A program made the position numbers and the translations under genes. The notes below the pieces were generated by a model. It was not told where the DNA came from. It ran no database searches and was given only the letters and a program-made list of their open reading frames with translations. A stretch of 64,000 bases of DNA from Limnobaculum xujianqingii (GTDB lineage Bacteria; Pseudomonadota; Gammaproteobacteria; Enterobacterales; Enterobacteriaceae), in NCBI RefSeq assembly GCF_013394855.1, contig NZ_JABMLK010000001.1, positions 2,189,501-2,253,500 on the forward strand, given 5' to 3'. How positions within the stretch are numbered: position 1 is the first letter of the stretch; every line of letters begins with the position of its first letter. Positions 1-8,408 of this stretch are shown here, in pieces.

Positions 1-165
1 GCTAAATCTGATGCGGAAGAGAAAGTAAAAGCCGAGAAGATGGGCGTTCAGTTTATCTATCCGGAAAAGGCCAGCTTCCAGCAGGCAGTTCAACCAATGT
101 ATGACAGCTTACAGAAAAGTAATCCTGAAGTTTATCAACTGGTTGATTCTATGAAAAAACTTTAA
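1..165 (+). CDS. TRAP transporter solute-binding protein, DctP family (C-terminal end only)
   Basis: The open frame enters from the left edge and ends at a TAA at 163-165, giving the last 54 residues of a protein. The tail (MGVQFIYPEKASFQQAVQ, then a short helix ending MKKL) resembles the C-terminus of DctP/SiaP-type periplasmic binding proteins, which capture organic acids for tripartite ATP-independent transporters. A UxuR-type operator, uxuR and uxuA follow directly, so hexuronate is a likely substrate. That is inferred from context; the ligand-binding arginine region lies outside the window. Confidence 0.65.
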   Translation, partial: AKSDAEEKVKAEKMGVQFIYPEKASFQQAVQPMYDSLQKSNPEVYQLVDSMKKL

Positions 166-180
166 TGGAACGAATCGAAT

Positions 181-196
181 AATTGGTCAACCAGTT
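181..196. promoter_or_regulatory. Probable UxuR/ExuR operator
   Basis: AATTGGTCAACCAGTT is a near-palindrome centred at 188/189 and resembles the UxuR/ExuR consensus core TTGGT-NN-ACCAA. It lies 74 bp upstream of uxuR and just after the TRAP gene stop, so it could autoregulate uxuR. No comparable site was seen between uxuR and uxuA. Confidence 0.6.
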
Positions 197-269
197 AATT
201 GATCTTGTGTTGGATATTGCTACAATTAGCCTGATACCTACCAAGACCATATAACGCTAAGGATATAAC

Positions 270-1022
270 ATGTCAGGTGCTAAACGCTCCTATCAAGAAA
301 TTGGTAAAGCGCTAAAAGCCATGTTGAGCTCAGGTAATTTTCCCGTGGGTTCACGCCTACCGCCAGAAAGGGATATCGCTGCCCAGTTCAGCGTTAGCCG
401 GGCGGTAATACGCGAAGCATTAATCATGCTGGAATTGGAAAATCTGGTTGATGTGCGTAAAGGCTCTGGGGTTTATGTAATAAACCTGCCTGACGATGTT
501 AAGCAAGCTCCACAACAGAACAGTGACGATATCGGTCCTTTTGAAATGCTACAGGCGCGGCAACTGCTGGAAAGCAATATTGCCGCTTTTGCTGCCACTC
601 AACTGGTTAAATCAGATATCGCCGAACTGCGTCAGGCTCTCGAGCAGGAGCGTTCCGCACTGGAAAGTGGGCAAACCAATTATGACGGTGATGAGCTGTT
701 CCATACCCTGATCGCTAAGGCTACTCAAAACTCGCTGTTGGAAGATATGGTGCAAGATCTGTGGCGCCGCCGCAGAGACAGCGCCATGTGGCAAAAGCTG
801 CATACCCATATCTCCAATCAGGACTATCGGCGGGCCTGGCTTAGCGATCACAACAAGATCTTGCAGGCATTACAACGCAGAGATCCTCAAGGTGCCCGTC
901 AGGCTATGTGGCAGCACCTGGAGAATGTAAAACAGAAGTTGATGGAACTTTCTGATTCAGATGACCCCTCTTTTGATGGTTATCTTTTTGAATCAGTTCC
1001 CGTTGAGAATCAGGATCCCTGA
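270..1022 (+). CDS. uxuR: GntR-family (FadR subfamily) hexuronate regulator UxuR
   Basis: A 250-residue repressor-type regulator. Residues about 5-75 form the winged helix-turn-helix, with the GntR signature LPPERDIAAQFSVSRAVIREAL followed by VRKGSGVYV in the wing. The rest is an FCD ligand-binding domain. The C-terminal segment AMWQHLENVKQKLMEL...DGYLFES is closer to E. coli UxuR than to ExuR as I recall them. UxuR represses glucuronate/fructuronate catabolism until the sugar-acid inducer binds. It sits between a TRAP transporter gene and uxuA, with a matching operator upstream. The ATG follows AAGGATATAAC. ExuR is the alternative name. Confidence 0.85.
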   Translation: MSGAKRSYQEIGKALKAMLSSGNFPVGSRLPPERDIAAQFSVSRAVIREALIMLELENLVDVRKGSGVYVINLPDDVKQAPQQNSDDIGPFEMLQARQLLESNIAAFAATQLVKSDIAELRQALEQERSALESGQTNYDGDELFHTLIAKATQNSLLEDMVQDLWRRRRDSAMWQKLHTHISNQDYRRAWLSDHNKILQALQRRDPQGARQAMWQHLENVKQKLMELSDSDDPSFDGYLFESVPVENQDP

Positions 1023-1188
1023 TATCACGGGAAAAGCGAATAACCGCCATGGCAGGCTCTTCTGTCATGGTCAGACAAGCGACATATAGCGCAACGCTGA
1101 TGAGTCGATAAATATAATTTTATGTTTATACGCTATTTATGGCGGGGTTGCTGCTGTCTTTAACACCCTGATTTGAAGGTATTTATAT

Positions 1189-2379
1189 ATGGAACAAACA
1201 TGGCGTTGGTATGGTCCTAATGACCCGGTATCTTTAGATGACATTCGCCAGGCTGGTGCTACCGGTATTGTCACTGCATTGCATCATATTCCAAACGGTG
1301 ACGTCTGGAGTGTTGAAGAGATCGAAAAACGCAAAAAGGTGATTGAAGAGAAAGGATTAGTCTGGTCAGTGGTAGAAAGTATTCCTGTCCATGAAGAGAT
1401 TAAAACTCAGACCGGTAACTATAAGCAGCATATTGCTAATTACCAGCAATCTATTCGTAATCTGGCCACCTGTGGCATTGATACCGTGTGCTACAACTTT
1501 ATGCCGGTATTAGACTGGACGCGTACCGATCTGGAATATGTGTTACCTGACGGTTCCAAAGCGCTACGCTTTGACCAAATCGCTTTTGCTGCCTTTGAAT
1601 TGCATATGTTAAAGCGTCCGGGAGCTGAGGCAGACTACACCGCAGAAGAAGTCATTCAGGCTAAAGCCTATTATGACGCCATGAGTCAGGCTGACATTGA
1701 TAAACTGGTACGCAATATTATTGCTGGTCTGCCGGGTGCTGAAGAAGGCTATACTCTGGATCAATTCCGTAAGCACCTCTCCACCTATGATGGCATTGAT
1801 AAAGCGAAGCTACGCGAGCATATGGCTTACTTCCTGAAGGAGATTGTTCCGGTAGCCGAAGCCTGTGGTTTGCGTCTGGCGGTGCATCCTGACGATCCAC
1901 CGCGTCCAATTCTGGGCCTGCCACGCATCGTTTCCACCATTGAAGATATGCAGTGGTTAAAAGAGACCGTTGATAGTATTCATAATGGTTTCACCATGTG
2001 TACTGGTTCTTATGGTGTTCGCGCTGATAACGATTTAGTCCGAATGATCGAAACCTTTGGTGACCGCATTCACTTCACCCATTTACGTTCAACCTGCCGT
2101 GAGGGTAACCCAAAAACCTTCCATGAAGGTGCTCATTTAGATGGCGATGTGGATATGTATTCAGTGGTGAAAGCCATTCTGGAAGAAGAATCTCGCCGTC
2201 AGAAAACCGGCGATATGCGTAAAATTCCAATGCGCCCTGACCATGGTCACCAAATGCTGGACGACCTGAAAAAGAAAACCAACCCCGGCTATTCCGCCAT
2301 TGGCCGCCTGAAAGGTCTGGCAGAAATACGTGGTGTGGAGTTGGCGCTGAAACGCACTTTCTTTAACGATCTTAAGTAA
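1189..2379 (+). CDS. uxuA: Mannonate dehydratase UxuA
   Basis: A 396-residue protein (E. coli UxuA is 394) starting [26 protein letters not shown], the family N-terminus. UxuA dehydrates D-mannonate to 2-keto-3-deoxygluconate in the cytoplasm, the last step before the Entner-Doudoroff intermediates in glucuronate breakdown. It has a TIM-barrel fold with Mn/Fe ligands. The conserved AVHPDDPP and FTHLRS segments and the C-terminal [11 protein letters not shown] motif are all present. GAAGGT precedes the ATG. The gene is followed by a strong terminator at 2403-2426. No uxuB follows, so fructuronate reductase must be encoded elsewhere. Confidence 0.95.
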   Translation: MEQTWRWYGPNDPVSLDDIRQAGATGIVTALHHIPNGDVWSVEEIEKRKKVIEEKGLVWSVVESIPVHEEIKTQTGNYKQHIANYQQSIRNLATCGIDTVCYNFMPVLDWTRTDLEYVLPDGSKALRFDQIAFAAFELHMLKRPGAEADYTAEEVIQAKAYYDAMSQADIDKLVRNIIAGLPGAEEGYTLDQFRKHLSTYDGIDKAKLREHMAYFLKEIVPVAEACGLRLAVHPDDPPRPILGLPRIVSTIEDMQWLKETVDSIHNGFTMCTGSYGVRADNDLVRMIETFGDRIHFTHLRSTCREGNPKTFHEGAHLDGDVDMYSVVKAILEEESRRQKTGDMRKIPMRPDHGHQMLDDLKKKTNPGYSAIGRLKGLAEIRGVELALKRTFFNDLK

Positions 2380-2402
2380 TAGTTTTCTTAAGTATTGAAT
2401 GG

Positions 2403-2426
2403 AAATGGCGCCTTATGGCGCCATTT
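2403..2426 (+). terminator. Intrinsic terminator after uxuA
   Basis: A perfect 10-bp stem, AAATGGCGCC, TTAT loop, GGCGCCATTT, followed by TGCT, lies 23 bp after the uxuA stop. Confidence 0.75.
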
Positions 2427-2461
2427 TGCTACAGATAAATCTAATAAATTAATATCAATGG

Positions 2462-2618
2462 ATATTCCGGCCGTAAAATCGATGTGCTTATATTGTGAAA
2501 AGTGCTCGGCCGGAAGGGCCATATACTTAGCTGCAGCGCGCGTCGGGCCTAGGCTGCCTACGGGCGCTTCGTTGGCTTACGCCAAGTCGACCCCCACGGC
2601 ACCCTCTCCCTCCGATTC
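2462..2618 (+). repeat. Structured intergenic repeat, copy 1
   Basis: This is one of four related intergenic elements. Its terminal arms TTCCGGCCG (2465-2473) and CGGCCGGAA (2507-2515) are perfectly complementary. They are followed by the shared GGGCCTAG...CCTACGGGCGC segment, a local hairpin TTGGC-TTAC-GCCAA and a pyrimidine-rich end. It lies between the converging uxuA and GH31 genes, inside two terminators. A 79-codon open frame across it is not credible as a gene. Confidence 0.75.
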
Positions 2619-2636
2619 GCTATGTAAGACATAAAG

Positions 2637-2664
2637 CCAAATGGCTCCATAAGGAGCCATTTGG
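2637..2664 (-). terminator. Bidirectional-looking terminator after the GH31 gene
   Basis: A perfect 12-bp stem, CCAAATGGCTCC, ATAA loop, GGAGCCATTTGG, lies 22 bp beyond the stop of the minus-strand GH31 gene. On the minus strand it is followed by a short T-rich stretch (CTTTATGT). Confidence 0.7.
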
Positions 2665-2685
2665 AATATCAGAAGACCAAAAACC

Positions 2686-5061
2686 TTACCGCAACAACGA
2701 TAGAGCCATCTCTTCAACTGCCTGACCATTAACATACAGGCTACGCTTTTCTCCCTGCGGTAATACCATCTTCAGCGTATCCCACACTGGAACATAGTTG
2801 CCTTTAACATCAATTTTCAGGTCGATGCGGTTGGTATCACTGGTTAACCTCCAGTTCAACCACAAAGCATTGCCATCGCGATAGCCAAAGCTTTCACCGT
2901 CATCTTCGAAGATTTCACCACAGGTTTCTCCTGCTGAGACCAGAGGGAAAATATGCAGTTCACGAACTTCCTGCTTAATCAGTTGGGTAGAACCAATATG
3001 AGTCGATAGCGGTAAAACTGCACCCGCTTTCACTAATAGCGGCAGACGGTCCAGCGGTGCTGGCAGTACAATTTTTTGCCCGCTCTTATGCCACTGGCCA
3101 GAATAGAAGCAGTACCAGCCACTCTGATTATCAGGTAAATAAACCGGGCGCTCACGCTGGCCTTGTTCTACTACGCTGGCTACCAGCAGATCTTTACCAA
3201 TCAGAAAATCATCGGTTTCGCTGAACGTGTTGATATCATGCTCATGATCCAAAAAAGTAGCACGAAGCATGGGCTCATCATCACGGTGAGCTTGCCACAA
3301 CAGGTTATAGAAGTACGGCAGCAAGCGATAACGCAAGTTAATAGCATCACGAATGGCAGGCGTCGCTTCCGGATACATCCAGGGTTCATTAACCGTGTGG
3401 TCGTCATTCCATGAATGGATGGTAAACCGTGGGTGCATCACACCATTTTGTACCCAACGGACAAACAGTTCTGCATCCGGACGATCGCCTGAGAATCCCC
3501 CGACATCGTGTCCTACGTTATACAACCCGGATAAACTCATACCGACACCCATACGAGTGTTATAGCGTAAAGTCTGCCAGCTGGTACGATTATCCCCACT
3601 CCAGGTCTGTACATAACGCTGCATGCCTGCACAACCAGAACGGGAGATCAAATAAGGACGTTTTTCCGGCGCAAATTTCTGCTGGGCCTCCATAGAAGAA
3701 CGACACATCAATAATGGCATCACCGGGCGGATATGCTTAATAGCAATCGGACGACCAAAGCCGTGACAAACTGCTTCGCCATCCCATACTTCATATTCGT
3801 TATTATCGTTCCAGGTTGAATTTATGCCCATTTCCAGCAATTGCTGAGTAACATTTCCCTGCCACCATTGAATAGCTTGTGGATTGGTAAAGTCAATGTG
3901 GGAACCTTCGTCATCCCAGAAAACTGAACGTTCCGGCGAATCGGATTCAGAATCACGAATAAATAACCCGGCTTTCGCTACTTCCTGATATTTAGGATGA
4001 TCCTGTAACAGACAAGGTTTGATATTCGCCGCCAGTTTCAATCCGGCCTGATGAAACGCCTGACTCAATATTTTTGGCTGAGGTACTTTGTCGTAGTTCC
4101 AGTTAAATACATAGCGCTTATTGTTAATAGAGGTATAACCGGACGAAAGCTGGAAGGAATCACAAGGGATCTGGTGTTCACTGCATAAGGTGATGAATTT
4201 TTGCAGTTGCTGTTGAGCATCCGGCGCATCGGTGTAGTGCATGGTCGAGCCGCTGTAACCCAGGCTCCATTTTGGCCCAAAGAAGGTTTTTCCCGTTAGT
4301 TGGACAAATTTTTTGGTGACATCCAATACTTTAGGGCCAAGAAACAGATAGTAATCCAAATCTCCTGCCTCCGCCTGATAGCGGCGATATGGCAGATGGT
4401 AGTTATCCAACTCTTTACCCAAATCCAGCCAGCAGATGCTCAGGTTATCGTAAAACAAACCAAAACTAACTTCATTACGACGAGTAATGGTAAACGGAAT
4501 ATGCTTATACAACGGATCGGTAGAAGCTGCGTTATAGCCCATTGCGTCCAGATTACGCATTTCAAACCGGCGACCATTGCGATTCAGGTCGCCCGCCTTT
4601 TCCCCCAATCCATAAAATTGTTCATTGCCATAACGACGCTGATAATGTGCAACACCATCACCATGGGCATTTAATAAATAGGCGCTGGTAGGACGATCGG
4701 CGGCCAGCGGTTGCCAGTCACCATTTTGGGTTTTGTATTCCCACTCCAGCCAGAGAGGCTGATGAACGGTTACTCGTAGTTTATCAGTACTGACACGTAG
4801 CCATTCATCCTGCTGTTCCAACTGATAGCCGGGAAGAGAGAATCCCTCACAGCTCAGTCTGGAGCGCCCTTCCCAGGGAGTGTCGTTATCCGGCGCAATC
4901 GTCCAGGTACGGTCCAGAGCTAATTGGTTATTTTGCTTGATAAGAACCCGAAATAGATCCGGCTCCAGCACATACAAACAAAAGCAATGGCGGTTATCAA
5001 CATTAAGTTCTATGCGATCGGTGAGCTGTTGCTGCAACGTCCAGTTTTTTAGTGTTTTCAT
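2686..5061 (-). CDS. Glycoside hydrolase family 31 protein (alpha-glucosidase/alpha-xylosidase type)
   Basis: 791 residues from ATG at 5061; an in-frame TTG at 5085 would add eight. GH31 enzymes cleave terminal alpha-linked glucose, xylose or related residues with retention. The catalytic nucleophile sits in STWNDNNEYE (Asp about 419), in place of the usual WNDMNE. The acid/base is in WSGDNRTSW (Asp about 490). An N-terminal beta domain with YGLGEKAG precedes the barrel, and beta-sandwich domains follow. There is no signal peptide, so the protein is probably cytoplasmic, as are YicI and YihQ. No transporter adjoins it, so the substrate cannot be read from context. ATG 5061 is preferred because the core homology begins there, although the ribosome site is weak for either start. 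Confidence 0.85.
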   Translation of the reverse strand: MKTLKNWTLQQQLTDRIELNVDNRHCFCLYVLEPDLFRVLIKQNNQLALDRTWTIAPDNDTPWEGRSRLSCEGFSLPGYQLEQQDEWLRVSTDKLRVTVHQPLWLEWEYKTQNGDWQPLAADRPTSAYLLNAHGDGVAHYQRRYGNEQFYGLGEKAGDLNRNGRRFEMRNLDAMGYNAASTDPLYKHIPFTITRRNEVSFGLFYDNLSICWLDLGKELDNYHLPYRRYQAEAGDLDYYLFLGPKVLDVTKKFVQLTGKTFFGPKWSLGYSGSTMHYTDAPDAQQQLQKFITLCSEHQIPCDSFQLSSGYTSINNKRYVFNWNYDKVPQPKILSQAFHQAGLKLAANIKPCLLQDHPKYQEVAKAGLFIRDSESDSPERSVFWDDEGSHIDFTNPQAIQWWQGNVTQQLLEMGINSTWNDNNEYEVWDGEAVCHGFGRPIAIKHIRPVMPLLMCRSSMEAQQKFAPEKRPYLISRSGCAGMQRYVQTWSGDNRTSWQTLRYNTRMGVGMSLSGLYNVGHDVGGFSGDRPDAELFVRWVQNGVMHPRFTIHSWNDDHTVNEPWMYPEATPAIRDAINLRYRLLPYFYNLLWQAHRDDEPMLRATFLDHEHDINTFSETDDFLIGKDLLVASVVEQGQRERPVYLPDNQSGWYCFYSGQWHKSGQKIVLPAPLDRLPLLVKAGAVLPLSTHIGSTQLIKQEVRELHIFPLVSAGETCGEIFEDDGESFGYRDGNALWLNWRLTSDTNRIDLKIDVKGNYVPVWDTLKMVLPQGEKRSLYVNGQAVEEMALSLLR

Positions 5062-5261
5062 GATGTTCGTCTTTATAGTTAGCAATAATCACAGGTAATT
5101 GACGCTAGCTAATGATAAAAAAAGTCATGTCTCAACGGCTTTTTTTGAAAAAAATTGCATAAATAAGTCATTAATCAGATAAAAATCGAATTTATCCTTA
5201 TTTAATTACATATTATTTTTATGAAAATTTTTTCATTGCCTTATTCGTGAGAGATCACAAA

Positions 5262-5369
5262 ATGAGCGGAAAGTTAAAAACCCGAAAAAGAACCAAAATT
5301 ATCCGGCTCAGTGATAACAATTATCTGCTCATTGACCACAAACTGGTAGCCGTTCTGGTTTTCCATTAA
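5262..5369 (+). CDS. Possible 35-residue basic small protein
   Basis: An ATG follows GAGAGATCACAAA and opens a 35-codon frame. The peptide starts with a highly basic segment (MSGKLKTRKRTKIIRLSD) and ends in a hydrophobic segment (LVAVLVFH). It stands alone in the 400-bp AT-rich gap upstream of the GH31 gene. I do not recognise it. Support is only the plausible start context and the non-random composition, so it may be spurious. Confidence 0.25.
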   Translation: MSGKLKTRKRTKIIRLSDNNYLLIDHKLVAVLVFH

Positions 5370-5468
5370 CAGACAGCATTTGGCGGGAATGTGACAGCAA
5401 AAACGGACAGATGAATTAGCCTGTCCTATAGTTAATAAGTTGTGATTAAGATATCCACGGGAGGTGCT

Positions 5469-5657
5469 ATGAACTTATCCTGCTTTCGAGCCAATATGTT
5501 GGGGCTGGCAGATTTTTCACTACCGAGGCTAACAACGCTGACGGGTACCAGCTCAAAACCGGTTTCACCAAACGAAACTGACAAGCATCGACAAAAGACA
5601 ACATCGCGTTTTACATTTAAAACCGATAACTATTCAAAAGACTCATCAGACAACTGA
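5469..5657 (+). CDS. Possible 62-residue small protein with a strong ribosome binding site
   Basis: The ATG at 5469 is preceded by GGGAGGTGCT, a near-ideal Shine-Dalgarno at good spacing. An upstream in-frame start at 5442 lacks one. The frame runs 62 codons: a mildly hydrophobic first third (MNLSCFRANMLGLADFSLPRL), then a polar, Thr/Ser/Lys-rich tail ending DSSDN. A terminator stem begins 27 bp after the stop. I recognise no family. The strong ribosome site and the downstream terminator are the only evidence. Confidence 0.4.
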   Translation: MNLSCFRANMLGLADFSLPRLTTLTGTSSKPVSPNETDKHRQKTTSRFTFKTDNYSKDSSDN

Positions 5658-5683
5658 TAAGCTATTCAGGCTACCATTGATTA

Positions 5684-5712
5684 AAGCGGGTGAATCTTAC
5701 ATTCACCCGCTT
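5684..5712. terminator. Terminator between the small ORF and ygiQ
   Basis: A perfect 12-bp stem AAGCGGGTGAAT / ATTCACCCGCTT with a CTTAC loop. It lies 17 bp beyond the ygiQ stop (minus strand) and downstream of the plus-strand small ORF, so it can serve both directions. Confidence 0.7.
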
Positions 5713-5728
5713 CAACGGTTTTAATCAC

Positions 5729-8014
5729 TTAAAAAGATGGCTTTTTTCTGACCGATTTTTTTGGCTTTCCACTTTTTGCTGAATGTGCAGTTTCCTGCTT
5801 ACCGCTTTGTGGTTTAGCGCTTTTCGTTTTATTGTCTGGCTTACGTGGCGTTTCTGCTGGTTGATGCCCTTTTGCCGGATCTCTCTGACGAGTAATATCC
5901 GTATGTTTGGTTAACGCAGGACGCGTCTGGCGCAAATTACGTTTAGCGGCTCTTTGCTCTTCAATAGTTGCTGCAGGCACCAGACAATCACGACGGCTAC
6001 CTATCAGGTGCTTTAATCCCATCTCTTCCAGTGCTGTACGAATCAATGGCCAGTTAGCTGGATCATGGTAGCGTAGCAGTGCTTTTTGTAACCGACGCTG
6101 GCGATCCCCTTTTGGAATAGTGACATCTTCGCTTTTATAGTCCACTTTCGACAATGGGTTCTTGCCGGTGTAATACATAGTGGTTGAATTAGCCAGCGGT
6201 GACGGATAGAAGTTTTGTACCTGATCCAGACGGAAACGGTTCTTCTTCAACCATAGCGCCAGATTAACCATGTCTTCATCTTCAGTACCCGGATGGGCTG
6301 AAATGAAATAAGGGATAAGATACTGCTCTTTTCCTGCCTGCTTAGAGTAAGTATCAAACAGTTCTTTAAAGCGATCGTAACTGCCCATGCCGGGCTTCAT
6401 CATTTTGGATAGCGGCCCTTTTTCCGTATGTTCCGGCGCTATCTTCAAATAGCCACCAACGTGATGGGTTGCCAGTTCCTTAATATAACGAGGATCCTGC
6501 ACCGCTAAATCGTAGCGAACACCGGAAGCAATCAGGATTTTCTTGATACCCTTTAAATCTCTGGCTCGACGATACAGTTTGATGGTTGGCTCATGGTTAA
6601 TATCCATGTGCTGACAAATTTCAGGATAGACGCAGGAAGCACGACGACAGGTCTGCTCCGCTCTTGGCGACTGACAACGCAACATATACATATTGGCCGT
6701 TGGCCCGCCGAGGTCAGAAATAATACCGGTAAAACCCGGTACGCTATCGCGAATCTCTTCGATTTCACGAATGATCGAATCTTCTGAACGACTCTGAATA
6801 ATGCGCCCTTCATGCTCGGTAATCGAACAGAACGAGCAACCGCCATAGCAGCCACGCATGATATTAACGGAAAAGCGAATCATCTCATAAGCCGGCAGCT
6901 TTTGACCGTTATAGGCAGGATGAGGAATACGCTGATATGGCAAAGCAAATACGCTGTCCATTTCTTCCGTTGACAGTGGAATGGCCGGTGGATTAATCCA
7001 CACGTAGCGATCCCCATGTTTTTGCAGTAACGCCCTTGCACAGCCGGGATTAGTCTCATGATGCAAAATACGTGAAGCATGGGCATACATGATTTTATCA
7101 GCCTTCACCTTTTCATAAGATGGCAGCAAAACATAGGTCTTTTCCCATGGCTTCGGTTTGGCTGGTTGAACGATAACTTCTTTCGCCACCGGCTGTTTTT
7201 CAAGAGCAAACGGGCTGTCTTCATCAACGCAGGGCAGGTCATCACCATAAGGATGAGGAATAGGGTCGATACGCCCCGGTTTATCCAGACGGGTGGAATC
7301 TACGCCTGACCACCCAGGCAAAGGCCCTTTGCGCATTAGCGCCGTGTTACGTACATCCTGAATATCGGCGATGGCTTCTCCGGCAGCCAGACGGTGAGCC
7401 AACTCAACCATTGGGCGCTCACCATTACCGTACACCAGCATATCTGCCTTTGAGTCCACCAAAACAGAACGGCGCACGGTATCAGACCAGTAGTCATAAT
7501 GAGCAATACGACGCAGGCTGGCTTCAATACCACCAAGGATCACCGGAACATCTTTATAGGCTTCTTTACAACGTTGGGTATACACCAACGTGGCACGATC
7601 CGGTCGTTTACCGCCGACATTATCTGGCGTATAGGCATCATCATGGCGCATACGTCGATCGGCGGTATAACGGTTAATCATGGAATCCATGTTTCCTGCG
7701 GTTACCCCGAAAAACAAATTGGGTTTTCCAAGCCGCATAAAATCGTCTTTATTAGTCCAGTCGGGCTGAGCAATGATGCCCACGCGAAACCCTTGGGCTT
7801 CCAGCATTCTGCCGACGATCGCCATTCCAAAACTGGGATGGTCAACATAAGCATCGCCGGTCACGATAATAATGTCACAGCTGTCCCAACCTAATGTGTC
7901 CATCTCCTCGCGGGACATCGGCAAAAAAGGTGCCGTGCCAAAACACTCAGCCCAGTAAGGCTTGTAGGAAAAAAGGTCACGTTCAGGCTGGATCAGACTA
8001 ATGCTGCTACTCAT
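5729..8014 (-). CDS. ygiQ: YgiQ family radical SAM protein
   Basis: A 761-residue member of the UPF0313/YgiQ family (E. coli about 739). The radical-SAM cluster motif CxxxCxxC is present as GCYGGCSFC near residue 385, preceded by [11 protein letters not shown]. The N-terminal part carries the family-typical cobalamin-binding-like domain. The last 80 residues are a Lys/Pro/Ser-rich disordered tail ending [10 protein letters not shown]. The reaction is not established; the family is conserved but poorly characterised. It is a monocistronic minus-strand gene facing nrdD, with its promoter in the shared 394-bp gap. Confidence 0.92.
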   Translation of the reverse strand: MSSSISLIQPERDLFSYKPYWAECFGTAPFLPMSREEMDTLGWDSCDIIIVTGDAYVDHPSFGMAIVGRMLEAQGFRVGIIAQPDWTNKDDFMRLGKPNLFFGVTAGNMDSMINRYTADRRMRHDDAYTPDNVGGKRPDRATLVYTQRCKEAYKDVPVILGGIEASLRRIAHYDYWSDTVRRSVLVDSKADMLVYGNGERPMVELAHRLAAGEAIADIQDVRNTALMRKGPLPGWSGVDSTRLDKPGRIDPIPHPYGDDLPCVDEDSPFALEKQPVAKEVIVQPAKPKPWEKTYVLLPSYEKVKADKIMYAHASRILHHETNPGCARALLQKHGDRYVWINPPAIPLSTEEMDSVFALPYQRIPHPAYNGQKLPAYEMIRFSVNIMRGCYGGCSFCSITEHEGRIIQSRSEDSIIREIEEIRDSVPGFTGIISDLGGPTANMYMLRCQSPRAEQTCRRASCVYPEICQHMDINHEPTIKLYRRARDLKGIKKILIASGVRYDLAVQDPRYIKELATHHVGGYLKIAPEHTEKGPLSKMMKPGMGSYDRFKELFDTYSKQAGKEQYLIPYFISAHPGTEDEDMVNLALWLKKNRFRLDQVQNFYPSPLANSTTMYYTGKNPLSKVDYKSEDVTIPKGDRQRRLQKALLRYHDPANWPLIRTALEEMGLKHLIGSRRDCLVPAATIEEQRAAKRNLRQTRPALTKHTDITRQRDPAKGHQPAETPRKPDNKTKSAKPQSGKQETAHSAKSGKPKKSVRKKPSF

Positions 8015-8256
8015 AGAAAACTCATTTAAACGTTATTAGGGGAACCGACGATACGGCAGGCCGGGAATTATACCGTTTTATTACGCTGAATCACGGACAA
8101 AAAGTCATCACTCTCGGAATTATTACCAATGTGCTGAAATTAATAACAATAGATTTGATGAAAAAATACGCTTTTTCCGATTATTTTCGTCTGAAGAATG
8201 AGCAAGTAATCAATTCCTTGTTCTTCGTCAAATAAATCGGCTTTTATTTGTGCCAG

Positions 8257-8272
8257 ATACAATATATAGTGT
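8257..8272. promoter_or_regulatory. NrdR box 1
   Basis: ATACAATATATAGTGT matches the NrdR-box consensus ACACwATATATwGTGT at most positions. NrdR is the ATP-cone repressor of ribonucleotide reductase genes. Its centre lies 31 bp from box 2, about three helical turns, which is the usual tandem arrangement. Confidence 0.85.
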
Positions 8273-8287
8273 ACGCAATTTCGAACA

Positions 8288-8303
8288 CACCTATATATAG
8301 TGA
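8288..8303. promoter_or_regulatory. NrdR box 2
   Basis: CACCTATATATAGTGA is the second NrdR-type palindrome, in phase with box 1 and about 105 bp upstream of the nrdD start. Together they predict repression of nrdDG by NrdR. Confidence 0.8.
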
Positions 8304-8317
8304 TTTATCCACATTCC

Positions 8318-8360
8318 ATCCACAAGAACCCCCTCCTATGAGGTGGTATTTCTTGTGGAT
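8318..8360 (+). other. Long hairpin in the nrdD leader
   Basis: ATCCACAAGAA (8318-8328) pairs perfectly with TTCTTGTGGAT (8350-8360). An inner CCTC/GAGG stem closes a CTAT loop. No T-run follows, so this is not a standard terminator. It lies between the NrdR boxes and the ribosome binding site, and may be a 5' UTR structure affecting stability or elongation. Confidence 0.6.
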
Positions 8361-8408
8361 AACTACGAATAAAGAAGACTAAACAGTCAGCTAGTGAAGG
8401 AGTCAATA

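Noticed and set aside
2395..2634. 79-codon open frame after uxuA
   Set aside because: It runs through the uxuA terminator and intergenic repeat copy 1; it is an accident of those elements.
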